From an uncultured Lachnospiraceae bacterium (GTDB taxonomy: Bacteria > Bacillota > Clostridia > Lachnospirales > Lachnospiraceae): 64,000 bases of DNA. The position numbers were made by a program, and so were the translations under genes. The stretch spans positions 21,805 to 85,804 of the forward strand of contig CAKRQV010000013.1 in the NCBI GenBank assembly GCA_934394565.1, in the 5' to 3' direction. Positions 33,768-42,509 of this stretch are shown piece by piece. The notes under the pieces are model-generated. The model saw nothing but the letters and a program-made list of their open reading frames with translations. It did no database searches and was not told the origin of the DNA. The first letter of the stretch is position 1. The number at the start of each line of letters is the position of its first letter.

Positions 33768-35390
33768 TTATGGCCAGGGATTCATGATCATATAAACCGT
33801 CATGGCATACAATGGTAATACAATGAATAACGGAAACGCCCAGTTTCCCATCGTCTCCTTGACATTCTTCCAACGCATACGTAAAGTTTTCCTGTTCTCT
33901 CTCTTCTGGTGGATGCGTTTTCGCTTTCCATTTTCCAGAAGCTGATAGATCACCGGTGAATCATAAACCTCAATTCGTCCAAACATCGCAAATCCTGCCA
34001 TTGAAATCGGAAGTGCCAGACACAACCAGATGACGTTGTAACTATAATCCAGCTGCTGGAACAGCGTCCAGTCGCCGGAACCAATACACTTAAATGCCGT
34101 GAGGATCCATGCCAGTATACAAGTGGAAGCATTCACCATCAGCAGGATCATCGCAATCTTTACGATACGCCCCGCAGAGTAGAATCCCAGCTGTACCGGA
34201 AGTTCCTGTCCGCCAATCGTTTCAAAGAACACCGGTTTTATGGAGTCTTCTGGTTTCTTCTTTTCTTCTTCGCTGATACTCTTAAGAATCTTTCTTCGGA
34301 CTCTGGCCTCTCTTCCCTTACTGAACACCGTAAACAGAATCAGTGCTGCTACCAGTCCGGCCATGCCAACCAGTTCAAACAGTTCTTTCGGATCCATAGG
34401 TACTCCGCCATAATTCCGAAATACAAAAAAGATAAAAATCATCACTGCCAACGTTCCAAGGAGCGGTTCAATCACCCATGGATATGTCCTTGTTTCTTTT
34501 TCTGCCAGTACAGATACTTTGCCTGTCTGTCCATTCACTGCCGCCTGTACTTCTCCGCAATCCATAAAATAAACCGGAAGAAATGCCGGCAGACGAAGCA
34601 ATGCCTCTGAAGCCGGATGAAGAGCCAGTCCGGTCGTCTGCATCGTGCGTTCCACGGTTGGACGATACTCATCTGCCACCTCTTCAAACACACGACGTCT
34701 TAATTCCTCACCGTCCGCAGTCGGGACCTCGGCTGCATGTCCTGCGATATATCCAAATTGAAATGGCTCCAGTTCTTCCCACAAAAATGGTTCCATTCCA
34801 TTTAACAACAGGTTATTGCACCGATCCGTCACATTGACTGCCACATGATCCAGAAATCCTCCACATTCATACTGCCTGTTGGAATTATCTCTGGACACAA
34901 TGAAACGGATAGGACCACGGATCAGCTCGTAAGGAAGATATATCCCCTTTAAGTTTTTCTTGTTTTCTTTTAAAATCTGTGCTTCATTTTTATCATGATT
35001 CTGTTCGATCCATTCATCCAGCCGTTTTTCTGCCTGTTTCCGGTTCAGCTTGAAAGGAATCAGCATCTCCGGGAATCCTTCTCCCATCTGGACATCTGAA
35101 CGCAGGACCTTGGACTGGCAGAAAATACAGGTTTCCGCCACTTCATGTTCTTTTACAATTACCCTGGCTCCACAATTCGGACACTCGCAGGCAATCGTCC
35201 GGCTGTCCGGAAGCTCCTGTTGCAACAAGGTTCTCGTAAGACTCCGAAATTCCTGAAGCTCTTTTAACGGAATCTCCGTTCCTGTATTTCCTCCACAATT
35301 CGGGCAATGGTAATTCTGTGTCACAACATCAAACTGGGCAGGCGCACCACAGGTGGCACAGTGAATTGTCATAATCTTTCCCTGATTCAT
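33768..35390 (-). CDS. Zinc-ribbon membrane protein (YdjG-like), long form
   Basis: 540 residues. Two N-terminal zinc ribbons (CATCGAPAQFD to CPNCGG; CECPNCGAR to CIFCQSK) lead to a soluble domain (MLIPFKLNRKQAEKRLDEWI, NLKGIYLPYELI) and five membrane helices in the second half. It shares the order 'two ribbons - IPFKL - KGxYxP' with the protein at 40142-41239, so they are paralogues. Related proteins are sometimes labelled 'PriA-like' only because of the ribbons. GGGAGG supports the first ATG. A role in membrane maintenance is inferred from the SPFH/TPM genes upstream. Confidence 0.75.
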   Translation of the reverse strand: MNQGKIMTIHCATCGAPAQFDVVTQNYHCPNCGGNTGTEIPLKELQEFRSLTRTLLQQELPDSRTIACECPNCGARVIVKEHEVAETCIFCQSKVLRSDVQMGEGFPEMLIPFKLNRKQAEKRLDEWIEQNHDKNEAQILKENKKNLKGIYLPYELIRGPIRFIVSRDNSNRQYECGGFLDHVAVNVTDRCNNLLLNGMEPFLWEELEPFQFGYIAGHAAEVPTADGEELRRRVFEEVADEYRPTVERTMQTTGLALHPASEALLRLPAFLPVYFMDCGEVQAAVNGQTGKVSVLAEKETRTYPWVIEPLLGTLAVMIFIFFVFRNYGGVPMDPKELFELVGMAGLVAALILFTVFSKGREARVRRKILKSISEEEKKKPEDSIKPVFFETIGGQELPVQLGFYSAGRIVKIAMILLMVNASTCILAWILTAFKCIGSGDWTLFQQLDYSYNVIWLCLALPISMAGFAMFGRIEVYDSPVIYQLLENGKRKRIHQKRENRKTLRMRWKNVKETMGNWAFPLFIVLPLYAMTVYMIMNPWP

Positions 35391-35415
35391 ACCTTATCCT
35401 CCCTTGATCCTGTTT

Positions 35416-35799
35416 TTATGCCCAGGGATCTGCTTCTTTTTGTATGCGGCTTCCGGTTAAGAGCTTTTGTTCCCACAAGAAACACTGTCCTGCAGATAGT
35501 TTATTCCGGAGCTTAAATGGTCCCGGACTGTCTGCACCATTACATACTACATATAAATTATCCCCCGCCTCGGTGAGCCGGGAAATCGTATCTTCTTTTT
35601 GGGACTCTTCCAAATCCTGGGGCTCCGTATGATCGCTCGTGGTTGATTCTTCTTCCGGTTCCACATAGTCCGGATTGGTCATTCCCAGCCCACCGTCTTT
35701 AATATCCAGGAGGTCGCAGCCGGTAAGAAATGTACAGAACAATACCAGTAATACCAGAAGCACACCTTCCTTTTTTCCAGTCTTTCTTTTCTTTCCCAT
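35416..35799 (-). CDS. Small lipoprotein of unknown function
   Basis: 127 residues. Signal EGVLLVLLVLFCTF with lipobox FLTGC near residue 28, then an acidic linker (PDYVEPEEESTTSDHTEP) and a short C-terminal region. The family is not recognised. It lies 46 bp after the repeat lipoprotein and 25 bp before the zinc-ribbon gene. Confidence 0.75.
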   Translation of the reverse strand: MGKKRKTGKKEGVLLVLLVLFCTFLTGCDLLDIKDGGLGMTNPDYVEPEEESTTSDHTEPQDLEESQKEDTISRLTEAGDNLYVVCNGADSPGPFKLRNKLSAGQCFLWEQKLLTGSRIQKEADPWA

Positions 35800-35845
35800 T
35801 TGCGGCCCCTCATATCATTATAAAAATCATAATTTCTTCAAAGTA

Positions 35846-36985
35846 TTAACCACCATAGTCTGCATAATCTTCTATCAGGCGCACCATATGATAAGCTTCT
35901 GTCCCATACATCTGGATCATCAGATCGTTCCAGTGAATAGATGGATAAAACCAGGCAAATTCCTGTCCTGACACATCCTCTATCACATAGCCGCCGGGAG
36001 AATTATATACATGCATTTCTTCCTTTGTGTAACAGGGATTCATCTCTTGATCATACACGGTATAATCCACTGTTCCGACCTCAAGCCGCTCATCCGGACT
36101 GTTGAAAAATCCGGAATCTTCTGCTCCACTATACATATTGAAACTCCAGGTCTCATACCCTTCTCTCTCTGAATATGCCGGCATGGACTCATAAAGCCCT
36201 GGTGTAACCAGCAGCATCCCTTCCTGCCACAATTTTCTGCCATTTTCATCCGTATACCAGCCATCCGGAGTCACATAGTTACGCAGAATATTTCCTGTTT
36301 CATCCAGATATCTTTCCGTCCCATCTGTTTCTGTTATCCAGCAGGAAGCATCTTTTTTCCTGTAGTAATCCCCCTGCATAAATGGAATATATGATGTACC
36401 GAAATCTACAGAAAGGACATCTCCCGAAAGTGTATACACTCCTGTTATATCCTGGGTGGCAGAAACTGCCTGTGTTTTTTTTGCATCTGTAAACTGCAGA
36501 ATATCTGTTATATGCTCGTAGTTACTCTCTGGGTAAGAAAGAAACAGATAATCCTCATCCGTGTCGTACACCGTGATATATTCTCCGTCTTCACGGTAAT
36601 ATGTACCATTCCAGACCGACTGATTTTCCACTCTTTCAGATCCCTGTCCGGCAGATTCCGTGATCTCTGTAACTTCTGCAATTTCTTCATTAACAGATTC
36701 CGTCGTTTCCTTAAGCCCTGATCCTGTCATCTGCTCATCCGTCGTTTCCTTAAGCCCTGATCCTGTCATCTGCTCATCTGTCGTTTCCTTAAGCCCTGAT
36801 CCTGTCATCTGCTTATCTGTCGTTTTCTTATACCCTGATACTGTCATCTGCTTATCTGCAGTTTCTGGTTCTTCATGAACAGATTCTATGGTTTTCTCGT
36901 CAGCCACTTCCGGCGTTTTACCACAGGCTGTCACAGCTGCCATTGATAATACTATCACAGCACCCATCAGAATTTTCATGCACAT
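35846..36985 (-). CDS. Lipoprotein with a tandem-repeat stalk
   Basis: 379 residues. Lipoprotein signal MCMKILMGAVIVLSMAA with VTAC lipobox near residue 21; then about four 13-residue repeats (QMTGSGLKETTDE and variants, residues about 45-95), a Glu/Ser-rich linker, and a C-terminal domain rich in Tyr, Trp and Asp (SVWNGTYYREDGEYITVYD). The family is not recognised. Two in-frame ATGs (36985 and 36979) follow AGGAGG; either could be used. It appears to be an outer-face protein on a flexible, length-variable stalk, within the envelope operon. Confidence 0.75.
   Translation of the reverse strand: MCMKILMGAVIVLSMAAVTACGKTPEVADEKTIESVHEEPETADKQMTVSGYKKTTDKQMTGSGLKETTDEQMTGSGLKETTDEQMTGSGLKETTESVNEEIAEVTEITESAGQGSERVENQSVWNGTYYREDGEYITVYDTDEDYLFLSYPESNYEHITDILQFTDAKKTQAVSATQDITGVYTLSGDVLSVDFGTSYIPFMQGDYYRKKDASCWITETDGTERYLDETGNILRNYVTPDGWYTDENGRKLWQEGMLLVTPGLYESMPAYSEREGYETWSFNMYSGAEDSGFFNSPDERLEVGTVDYTVYDQEMNPCYTKEEMHVYNSPGGYVIEDVSGQEFAWFYPSIHWNDLMIQMYGTEAYHMVRLIEDYADYGG
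36702..36862. repeat. 39-bp tandem repeat inside a lipoprotein gene
   Basis: About four copies of a 39-bp unit (CCCTGATCCTGTCATCTGCT and following), the middle ones nearly identical and the rightmost more diverged. The unit length is a multiple of three, so changes in copy number would keep the frame. Confidence 0.85.
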
Positions 36986-37033
36986 ACCACCTCCTTACTC
37001 ATGTGTCTGTAAATGATAAACCACGCAAATTGC

Positions 37034-37651
37034 TTATTTCTTGATCAGGGCACCTTTGCCAACTCCGCCCATGACATCCAGAATGATCCAGGCACTGACT
37101 CCTTCTTTGGCCTTGTGCTTTCCGAAATTGGCATTCAGCGCTGTTTCAAATGTACTTGATGAACTGCATTCGATGACATCCAGAATCGTCGTAGTCATAT
37201 CTGCACCATCAAATGAAACCGTTACCGCATCGCCTCTACTGAATTCGCCTGACATGATATAGCTTGTGGCAACGATTCTATTTTTCAAAGCCTTTGCACG
37301 TTTCAGTCCCACATCCGTAGCCTTCGGAGCGATGCCAAATGTCTTTTCCACCTTGGCAATCGCTGCGTAATCACCGCCAATTTCTTCCACTACCTGCGTC
37401 TGCTCTGCTTTCTTTTCGTTGATCATGTCCTTAAGTTCTTCGACTGTCATGGCTTTCAACGGATCGCTGGTAGATAGCTTCCAGTTCTCACGCCCATAAT
37501 ATTCTTCGATATTGAACTGACCTCTGACCATTTTCTCACAGTCATCACAGATGGTGCCGTCCACGATTACTAACCCCGAAAAAAAGGATATCTCCTTGCC
37601 ACAAATCGGGCAACGCTCTGCATCTTTCTTTTTCTTTCCAAATAATCCCAT
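37034..37651 (-). CDS. DUF4428 zinc-ribbon protein
   Basis: 205 residues, soluble. The N-terminal zinc ribbon CPICGKEISFFSGL to CDDCEKM is the DUF4428 domain; a helical region and a beta-rich domain follow (AVTVSFDGADMTTTILDVIE). It shares the N-terminal domain with the protein at 42510-43697, so the operon has two DUF4428 members. The start MGLFGKKKKD has AAGGAG upstream. The function is unknown; the ribbon probably mediates protein contacts in the SPFH-associated complex, which is inference. Confidence 0.75.
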   Translation of the reverse strand: MGLFGKKKKDAERCPICGKEISFFSGLVIVDGTICDDCEKMVRGQFNIEEYYGRENWKLSTSDPLKAMTVEELKDMINEKKAEQTQVVEEIGGDYAAIAKVEKTFGIAPKATDVGLKRAKALKNRIVATSYIMSGEFSRGDAVTVSFDGADMTTTILDVIECSSSSTFETALNANFGKHKAKEGVSAWIILDVMGGVGKGALIKK

Positions 37652-37741
37652 AAGTTTTTCTCCTTATTCCGCATCTTTTTTCGTCCTATAGTCCTATTTC
37701 TTTCTCTGATACACCTCGTTGCCAGATTCCATTTTCAGGCT

Positions 37742-38128
37742 CTAAAGAGAAGAAAGAACCGCCGCCAGATACTTTCCATCAGTTGAAGAGTAGAAAAATG
37801 CATCGATTTTTTCATCCTGCTTGGCGGATACTATTTTTTCAGCAAGCTCCGGAAATGAATTTTCATCACACAAGAAAACGATTTTGCACTTCGGATATTC
37901 AGCACGGACTGCACTGCTGATGGCAAGACAGTTTTCTATGGTTTCTTCAGGCAAATATGACACCGCCATCAGAAGAATATCCGGCTCTAATGCCTTACAG
38001 TCTACAATAGTATCCGACGCCTTAGATGTGGACAGTTTGTATGGAATAAAACCGCCATTCTTCTTCAGCGCTGATAGGACTCCTTCGGCTTGAAGACTGT
38101 TCTGTATTCTGATTGCAATCCTCTTCAA
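37742..38128 (-). CDS. Orphan receiver-like protein lacking the phospho-Asp
   Basis: 128 residues with a response-regulator-like alternation of strands and helices: KRIAIRIQNSLQAEGVLSAL, then EPDILLMAVSYLPEE, then KCKIVFLCDENSF. In a true receiver the segment corresponding to ILLMAVSY would carry Asp after LLM; here it is Ala. No output domain is attached. The start is a TTG with AAAGGAG upstream. If the fold is right, it is a non-phosphorylated scaffold; it lies between a nucleoside hydrolase and a DUF4428 gene. Confidence 0.5.
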   Translation of the reverse strand: MKRIAIRIQNSLQAEGVLSALKKNGGFIPYKLSTSKASDTIVDCKALEPDILLMAVSYLPEETIENCLAISSAVRAEYPKCKIVFLCDENSFPELAEKIVSAKQDEKIDAFFYSSTDGKYLAAVLSSL

Positions 38129-38154
38129 CTTCCTACGCTCCTTTCGATAATCTT

Positions 38155-39108
38155 TTAATGTATATTGGCCATCAGCAGATCCATAAAGCGCTCGGTGAAC
38201 AGCTTTTCATCTACTTTTTTAATGACCTGTGCATTAAACCGGCTAATCTCCGGAATCGCCTCATAAGTGCGGCCTTTCTGGTAAAAGATCACCTGACCAT
38301 AGGCATGCCCCGGTTCGGTGCAGCAATGACAATGGCATTCCACTTTATCCTGAACAAATTCCGTCCATACTGCAGCCGCCATGGCAATTGCATCCGGAAG
38401 ATCCACCAAATGTACTCCTCGAGTATCCAGATTGAACTGCAACAGCTTGGAAGTGGCACGTTCTAGGAACTGAGCTGGTTTGGAACCGTGTGCCAGATAG
38501 GATAATTCATAACGATCCAGACCGATATTGCCAGTACAGAGATCAAACCCGGCAATCGTCACTGGAATTCCAAGATCCAGCATCAAAGCATAAGCTTCTG
38601 CATCAATAAATACATTGAATTCGGAAACCGGTGTTGCATTTCCGAATCCAAATCCCGGTGTTCCCATGGACCAGATGTGCTTCACCTTAGACATGATCTC
38701 ACGATCGGTCAGAATTGCCAGCGCTATATTCGTGGCAGGACCCAGCGCAATGAGCTCCACTTCATTCGGATAACGTTCCACCTGCTCCAAAATAAATTCC
38801 ACAGCGCGTTTGCTTTCTGGGGAATGTTTCGGATGAATAATATCACAGTCACCCATGCCATCTTTTCCGTGGACACTGATCGTTTCGTGTCTTTCGCGGA
38901 ACAAAGGACGCTTCGCTCCCAGATAAACGGGTGCTTCACTTTCACATACCTCAAGGGTCATCAGTGCATTCTCTGCTGCCTGCTTAAGCCCTACGTTTCC
39001 AGCCACAATCGTCACACCAAGGAGTTCAATCTCTTTACTCAAAGCAGCGATCATAAGCGCCGCAGCATCATCAGAGGCAGTATCTGTATCGACAATAAAT
39101 TTTCTCAA
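38155..39108 (-). CDS. Inosine-uridine-type nucleoside hydrolase
   Basis: 317 residues, cytoplasmic. It splits ribonucleosides into base and ribose. The N-terminal Ca-binding motif reads VDTDTASDDAAALM (family DTDPGxDDxxAL), followed by VAGNVGLKQAAENAL, GKDGMGDCD and LIALGPATNIALAI. The usual Pro-Gly between the acidic residues is Thr-Ala-Ser here, which may change the pocket. The start is TTG with AAGGAG upstream. It is a metabolic enzyme inside an envelope operon, which is unexpected. Confidence 0.88.
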   Translation of the reverse strand: MRKFIVDTDTASDDAAALMIAALSKEIELLGVTIVAGNVGLKQAAENALMTLEVCESEAPVYLGAKRPLFRERHETISVHGKDGMGDCDIIHPKHSPESKRAVEFILEQVERYPNEVELIALGPATNIALAILTDREIMSKVKHIWSMGTPGFGFGNATPVSEFNVFIDAEAYALMLDLGIPVTIAGFDLCTGNIGLDRYELSYLAHGSKPAQFLERATSKLLQFNLDTRGVHLVDLPDAIAMAAAVWTEFVQDKVECHCHCCTEPGHAYGQVIFYQKGRTYEAIPEISRFNAQVIKKVDEKLFTERFMDLLMANIH

Positions 39109-39150
39109 AGCTTTCTCCTTTTAACATTCCTTGCTTCCGCAAAATAAACG

Positions 39151-39291
39151 TTATTTATCTTTATCCATCGCTTCAAACCCTTCAATTACTTCATTATCGG
39201 CCATATCCTCCAGGTTATCCATAGCCGCTAATTTTTCCCAATCTTCCTTTTTTCTGATTTTATTTCTGCGGTAACCTCCTTTTCCACGCAA
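39151..39291 (-). CDS. Possible small acidic protein after the TPM gene
   Basis: A 46-codon frame from a TTG at 39291, beginning LRGKGGYRRNKIRKKEDWEK and ending EGFEAMDKDK. It lies in the same frame as, and just past, the stop of the TPM gene. AAGGGCG is a weak ribosome site. A basic start and an acidic end suggest a real or formerly real peptide, but support is thin. Confidence 0.3.
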   Translation of the reverse strand: MRGKGGYRRNKIRKKEDWEKLAAMDNLEDMADNEVIEGFEAMDKDK

Positions 39292-39303
39292 TCTTCAGCG
39301 CCC

Positions 39304-40125
39304 TTAAAACTTTCCGCCGCCTCCACCATGGGTTGTTCCTGAAGAAGAGGTATGGGTACTGCTTTCGGAACTGTTCTTTTCCGATTTCTCTACCTGATCC
39401 ACTTTACTGTATAGGAACAAATCCTGCTGGGCTGTAAGCTGCATACTTCCTTTTCTTACATAATTCGCTGCAGCGGCCTGTTTACGCACCGTTTTCAGCT
39501 GAGACTTCATACTCCCCACTATAAGAAAGGCTCCTACCAGACCAATCACAATGCAGATAGGAAGTACCAGCGGTGACAACGGGGCATGGGGCAGATCCTT
39601 TTTGGAAAATGGATGCCCTTCTCTTGCCCGCGTGATCATCTGATTGCACTCAGACGCATAGGTGCGGAATGCAGAAGCATAATTTCCGGAGGAAAGGTCT
39701 TCTTTCATCGCACTGCCAAGATAACTGATCCCCGCATCTGTAAAGGCTGTAATTCCATAACCACAGGTGGAAATATACCAGTCACGCTCTTCCATACTGA
39801 TAAGCAGCAGCAATCCATCCCTGCTTGCTCCATAACCGTAGTCACAGTAATCATAAAGATCGTCCGCATACTCCTGAATATCGCTGTACCCATCCATGTC
39901 TCCCGATGTGATCAGTACAACATCCATTTTCTGTCGTTCACTGATCTCATTTAAGGTTTCAAGTAACTCCGACTCTTCCTCATAGGTCAGAATATCTGCC
40001 ATGTCTATCAGCCGTTCATACTCTCCCGTAAAGCCTTCCGAAGCCATTGCCGCAGCCGGGAAAGACGATACAGCCAGAAACACAACTGCTGTCATACATG
40101 CAAGTTGTTTCAGCATCCTTTTCAT
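39304..40125 (-). CDS. TPM-domain membrane protein (YdjH/YgcG-like)
   Basis: 273 residues. A signal peptide (MLKQLACMTAVVFLAVSSF) is followed by a TPM domain (YERLIDMADILTYEEESELLE; DVVLITSGDMDGYSD; GYGASRDGLLLLISMEERDW), one membrane helix (LVLPICIVIGLVGAFLIVG) and a Ser/His/Gly-rich tail ending GGGGGKF. The TPM domain thus faces outside. In Bacillus ydjGHI the TPM-type protein YdjH works with the zinc-ribbon YdjG and SPFH protein YdjI; the same set is present here, with YdjG-like directly upstream (16 bp). Confidence 0.82.
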   Translation of the reverse strand: MKRMLKQLACMTAVVFLAVSSFPAAAMASEGFTGEYERLIDMADILTYEEESELLETLNEISERQKMDVVLITSGDMDGYSDIQEYADDLYDYCDYGYGASRDGLLLLISMEERDWYISTCGYGITAFTDAGISYLGSAMKEDLSSGNYASAFRTYASECNQMITRAREGHPFSKKDLPHAPLSPLVLPICIVIGLVGAFLIVGSMKSQLKTVRKQAAAANYVRKGSMQLTAQQDLFLYSKVDQVEKSEKNSSESSTHTSSSGTTHGGGGGKF

Positions 40126-40141
40126 CTGTCTTACCCCCTTT

Positions 40142-41239
40142 CTATAAAATACGTGCCAGCCACAACAGCCAGCTTATACCATAAGCCGCTGCTGCAATAG
40201 CAGCTGTTGAAAGAATCATCCAGCGATTTGCCGCTTTCTTATCCACAGGAAGGTCTCCGACAAATTTTCCATTCTGCCCATTCATGGCAAACCGGTACTG
40301 CTTTCCATTCCACGTGGTATTTAAAATCCATACCGGATACAGTGCATATTTAGCACTTCCATCATGAAACTGTACACTGCTTTGCTCCACAGTTACGGTG
40401 TCGTAGCCTTTCACCGTGGAACGGAAATTATCTTCCGTTGATTTCTTCACGCGGATATTGGCGCGTTCAATACTTTCTTCAGCAGACACATCATATTTGT
40501 CAGCCATATAACCTGCAAGATATGCTGTCTGGAATGGAACCGCTTCGCTAAAATCGAAGGGTTCAATCGATTCCATCAGATCGTCTTCCATCTTGCTGGA
40601 GCCATCTACCGGCACCCGCTCAAATCCAATGGTTCCGCTTCTGTTTAACATGAAAAACTGCGTCTCTGTATAATCATACTTGCTGTCACTCCAGGCTCTT
40701 ACCTTTGTCGCCTGATAACTGATATTGGCATCTACATTGGTGTCAAACAGCCAGAACGGCACATATACTCCTTTGATCTCATCAATATGATTCTGATCTT
40801 TAAAAATCTTCGGAAGCAGACGTTTTCCATGCAAATGCTTCATGAGACCTGCCTTCGCTGCCTTTTTGTCCAGCTTAAACGGAATCACATAATCCGGGCG
40901 AAGGGCTCCCGAAAACTGCCCCATCAAAACAATCGGATTGCCACAGTATGGGCAGGAAGAGGCGGCCATACTTTCATCTCCGACGATCTCACCGCCACAG
41001 GATTTACACTGATAGGTCCGCAGTCCCGTTTCCTCTCCGTCCTGCCACTCGCTTCCCGCCGCAGTATCCCACGTCATATCATCGCCCTGCCCCTGCTGCT
41101 TTAAAGCGTCATCATATCCCTGAAGCGCCTCCATCTCAAATTCTGTGTCACAGCAGGGGCACTTCATCTTCTGAATGGCGCTGTCAAAAACAATGGCACC
41201 GCCACAGCATGGACATTTATATTCCTGAATATTTCCCAT
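40142..41239 (-). CDS. Zinc-ribbon membrane protein (YdjG-like)
   Basis: 365 residues. Two zinc ribbons (CPCCGGAIVFD to CPCCDTEF; CKSCGGEI to CPYCGNP) are followed by a conserved domain (DYVIPFKLDKKAAKAGLMKH, IKGVYVPFWLFDTNVDA) and one C-terminal membrane helix (ILSTAAIAAAAYGISWLLWL). Databases often call such proteins TFIIB-type zinc-ribbon or, wrongly, PriA-like. It is encoded beside the TPM gene as in ydjGH of Bacillus, where the pair anchors a membrane-stress complex. AAAGGAGG supports the ATG. Confidence 0.82.
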   Translation of the reverse strand: MGNIQEYKCPCCGGAIVFDSAIQKMKCPCCDTEFEMEALQGYDDALKQQGQGDDMTWDTAAGSEWQDGEETGLRTYQCKSCGGEIVGDESMAASSCPYCGNPIVLMGQFSGALRPDYVIPFKLDKKAAKAGLMKHLHGKRLLPKIFKDQNHIDEIKGVYVPFWLFDTNVDANISYQATKVRAWSDSKYDYTETQFFMLNRSGTIGFERVPVDGSSKMEDDLMESIEPFDFSEAVPFQTAYLAGYMADKYDVSAEESIERANIRVKKSTEDNFRSTVKGYDTVTVEQSSVQFHDGSAKYALYPVWILNTTWNGKQYRFAMNGQNGKFVGDLPVDKKAANRWMILSTAAIAAAAYGISWLLWLARIL

Positions 41240-41272
41240 ACTCTGTCCTCCTTTCCTTCTCTCTTCCTGGAT

Positions 41273-42478
41273 TTATTCAAACCATGAGTCAACCGGTTCT
41301 CTGAATTGAGCTTCATTTAACAGAGTCTCCAACAGATCCAGAGATTTCTGATAATAGGTATCCGGATCATTCTTCATGGTATTCGCAGCAGCTGCCATTT
41401 CCACTGTATCCGTCAGTACACTGTCATCCACATAGGTGGTCGCATACACATCATAATTTGTACTCTCAGTGATCTTAAGACGCAGATAACTGCTCACATA
41501 TCCATAGAACAAGGTCTGTTTCATAATTCCGGAATATCCGGCAATTGTACATTCCTCGTACCCTTCCGCTTCCAGATAGGCATTACTGATCGTGTTGTTG
41601 ATCGTTGCTACTACTCTTGTCGGTATCGGATCTGAATCATATACTTCTGCTTTCAGACTGTATACCTGGAAATCCTGCGGAACCTGGATGATTTCAACGG
41701 TTTCTCCATGATATTCGATGGTATCCGGAAGAGAACACATTCCAGAACCCTGATATTTGCGTCCGCTACGGTCTTCTTTGCCTTCGTAATCTGTAGTCAC
41801 TGTGAGGGTTTCAAGGAACATATCCCTGGTATCCACCAGTTCCTTTATGCTGGCATATTCCTCACCTCCAGTTTCAAAAGAAACTGACACATACAGATTC
41901 AGTCCTTCTGTAAACGGTCCCAAATCAATGGTATAGTTCCAGGAGAAGTCCTTAGTTTCCAAAGAAGCCGGATAATTCTGAACCTGTATCTTCTCCGTGT
42001 CCTCATCTGCCAGCATCTCAGCCAGTTTTTCTGTACCTGTCGCCGTCAGCCGGATATCCATCATCAGTGAGGTGCCATCTGCATTTTCTGATTTATACAC
42101 ATATCTCTGAGGTACATTGACCGGATCTTTTTTGTTCAGGCATTGTATTTCCCATTCCTTCGCTTCATTCGGGAGATAGAACTTTGCCTGTGCCTGGATC
42201 TTCGGATTTGTCAGCAGAAATTCTGTGGCATTCTCCGGAATCTTAGCCTGGGGTTCTTCCGGCTCAGCCTCTTTCGTTTCCGCTTCGTCCTCTTTTGTTT
42301 CGTCCTCTTTTGTTTCGTTCTCTTTTGTTTCGTCCTTTTTTGTTTCTTCTTCTGTTGTTTCTTTCGTTTCAGGCTCAGCAACATCGGTCTCTGCCGGTTT
42401 ATTACCTCCGCCGCATGCAGCCAGGCCAAATGCCATGATCATTGCAAGTACGACTGCTAAAATTCTTCTTTTCTTCAT
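41273..42478 (-). CDS. Lipoprotein with a charged repeat linker
   Basis: 401 residues. Signal MKKRRILAVVLAMIMAFGLA with lipobox LAACG; then a KETKED-type linker (about residues 35-75) of 5-residue units and a C-terminal beta-rich domain of about 320 residues (EFLLTNPKIQAQAKFYLPNE). The family is not recognised. AAAGGAGG precedes the ATG. It sits between the DUF4428/zinc-ribbon gene and the YdjG-like gene and may be the outer-face partner of the complex. Confidence 0.78.
   Translation of the reverse strand: MKKRRILAVVLAMIMAFGLAACGGGNKPAETDVAEPETKETTEEETKKDETKENETKEDETKEDEAETKEAEPEEPQAKIPENATEFLLTNPKIQAQAKFYLPNEAKEWEIQCLNKKDPVNVPQRYVYKSENADGTSLMMDIRLTATGTEKLAEMLADEDTEKIQVQNYPASLETKDFSWNYTIDLGPFTEGLNLYVSVSFETGGEEYASIKELVDTRDMFLETLTVTTDYEGKEDRSGRKYQGSGMCSLPDTIEYHGETVEIIQVPQDFQVYSLKAEVYDSDPIPTRVVATINNTISNAYLEAEGYEECTIAGYSGIMKQTLFYGYVSSYLRLKITESTNYDVYATTYVDDSVLTDTVEMAAAANTMKNDPDTYYQKSLDLLETLLNEAQFREPVDSWFE
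42279..42360. repeat. 15-bp tandem repeats encoding the charged linker
   Basis: Four to five copies of a TCCTCTTTTGTTTCG-like unit. The period is a multiple of three, so length change keeps the frame. Confidence 0.8.
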
Positions 42479-42509
42479 AAATCAGCACCTCCTTTTGCTG
42501 CTGTTTTCT

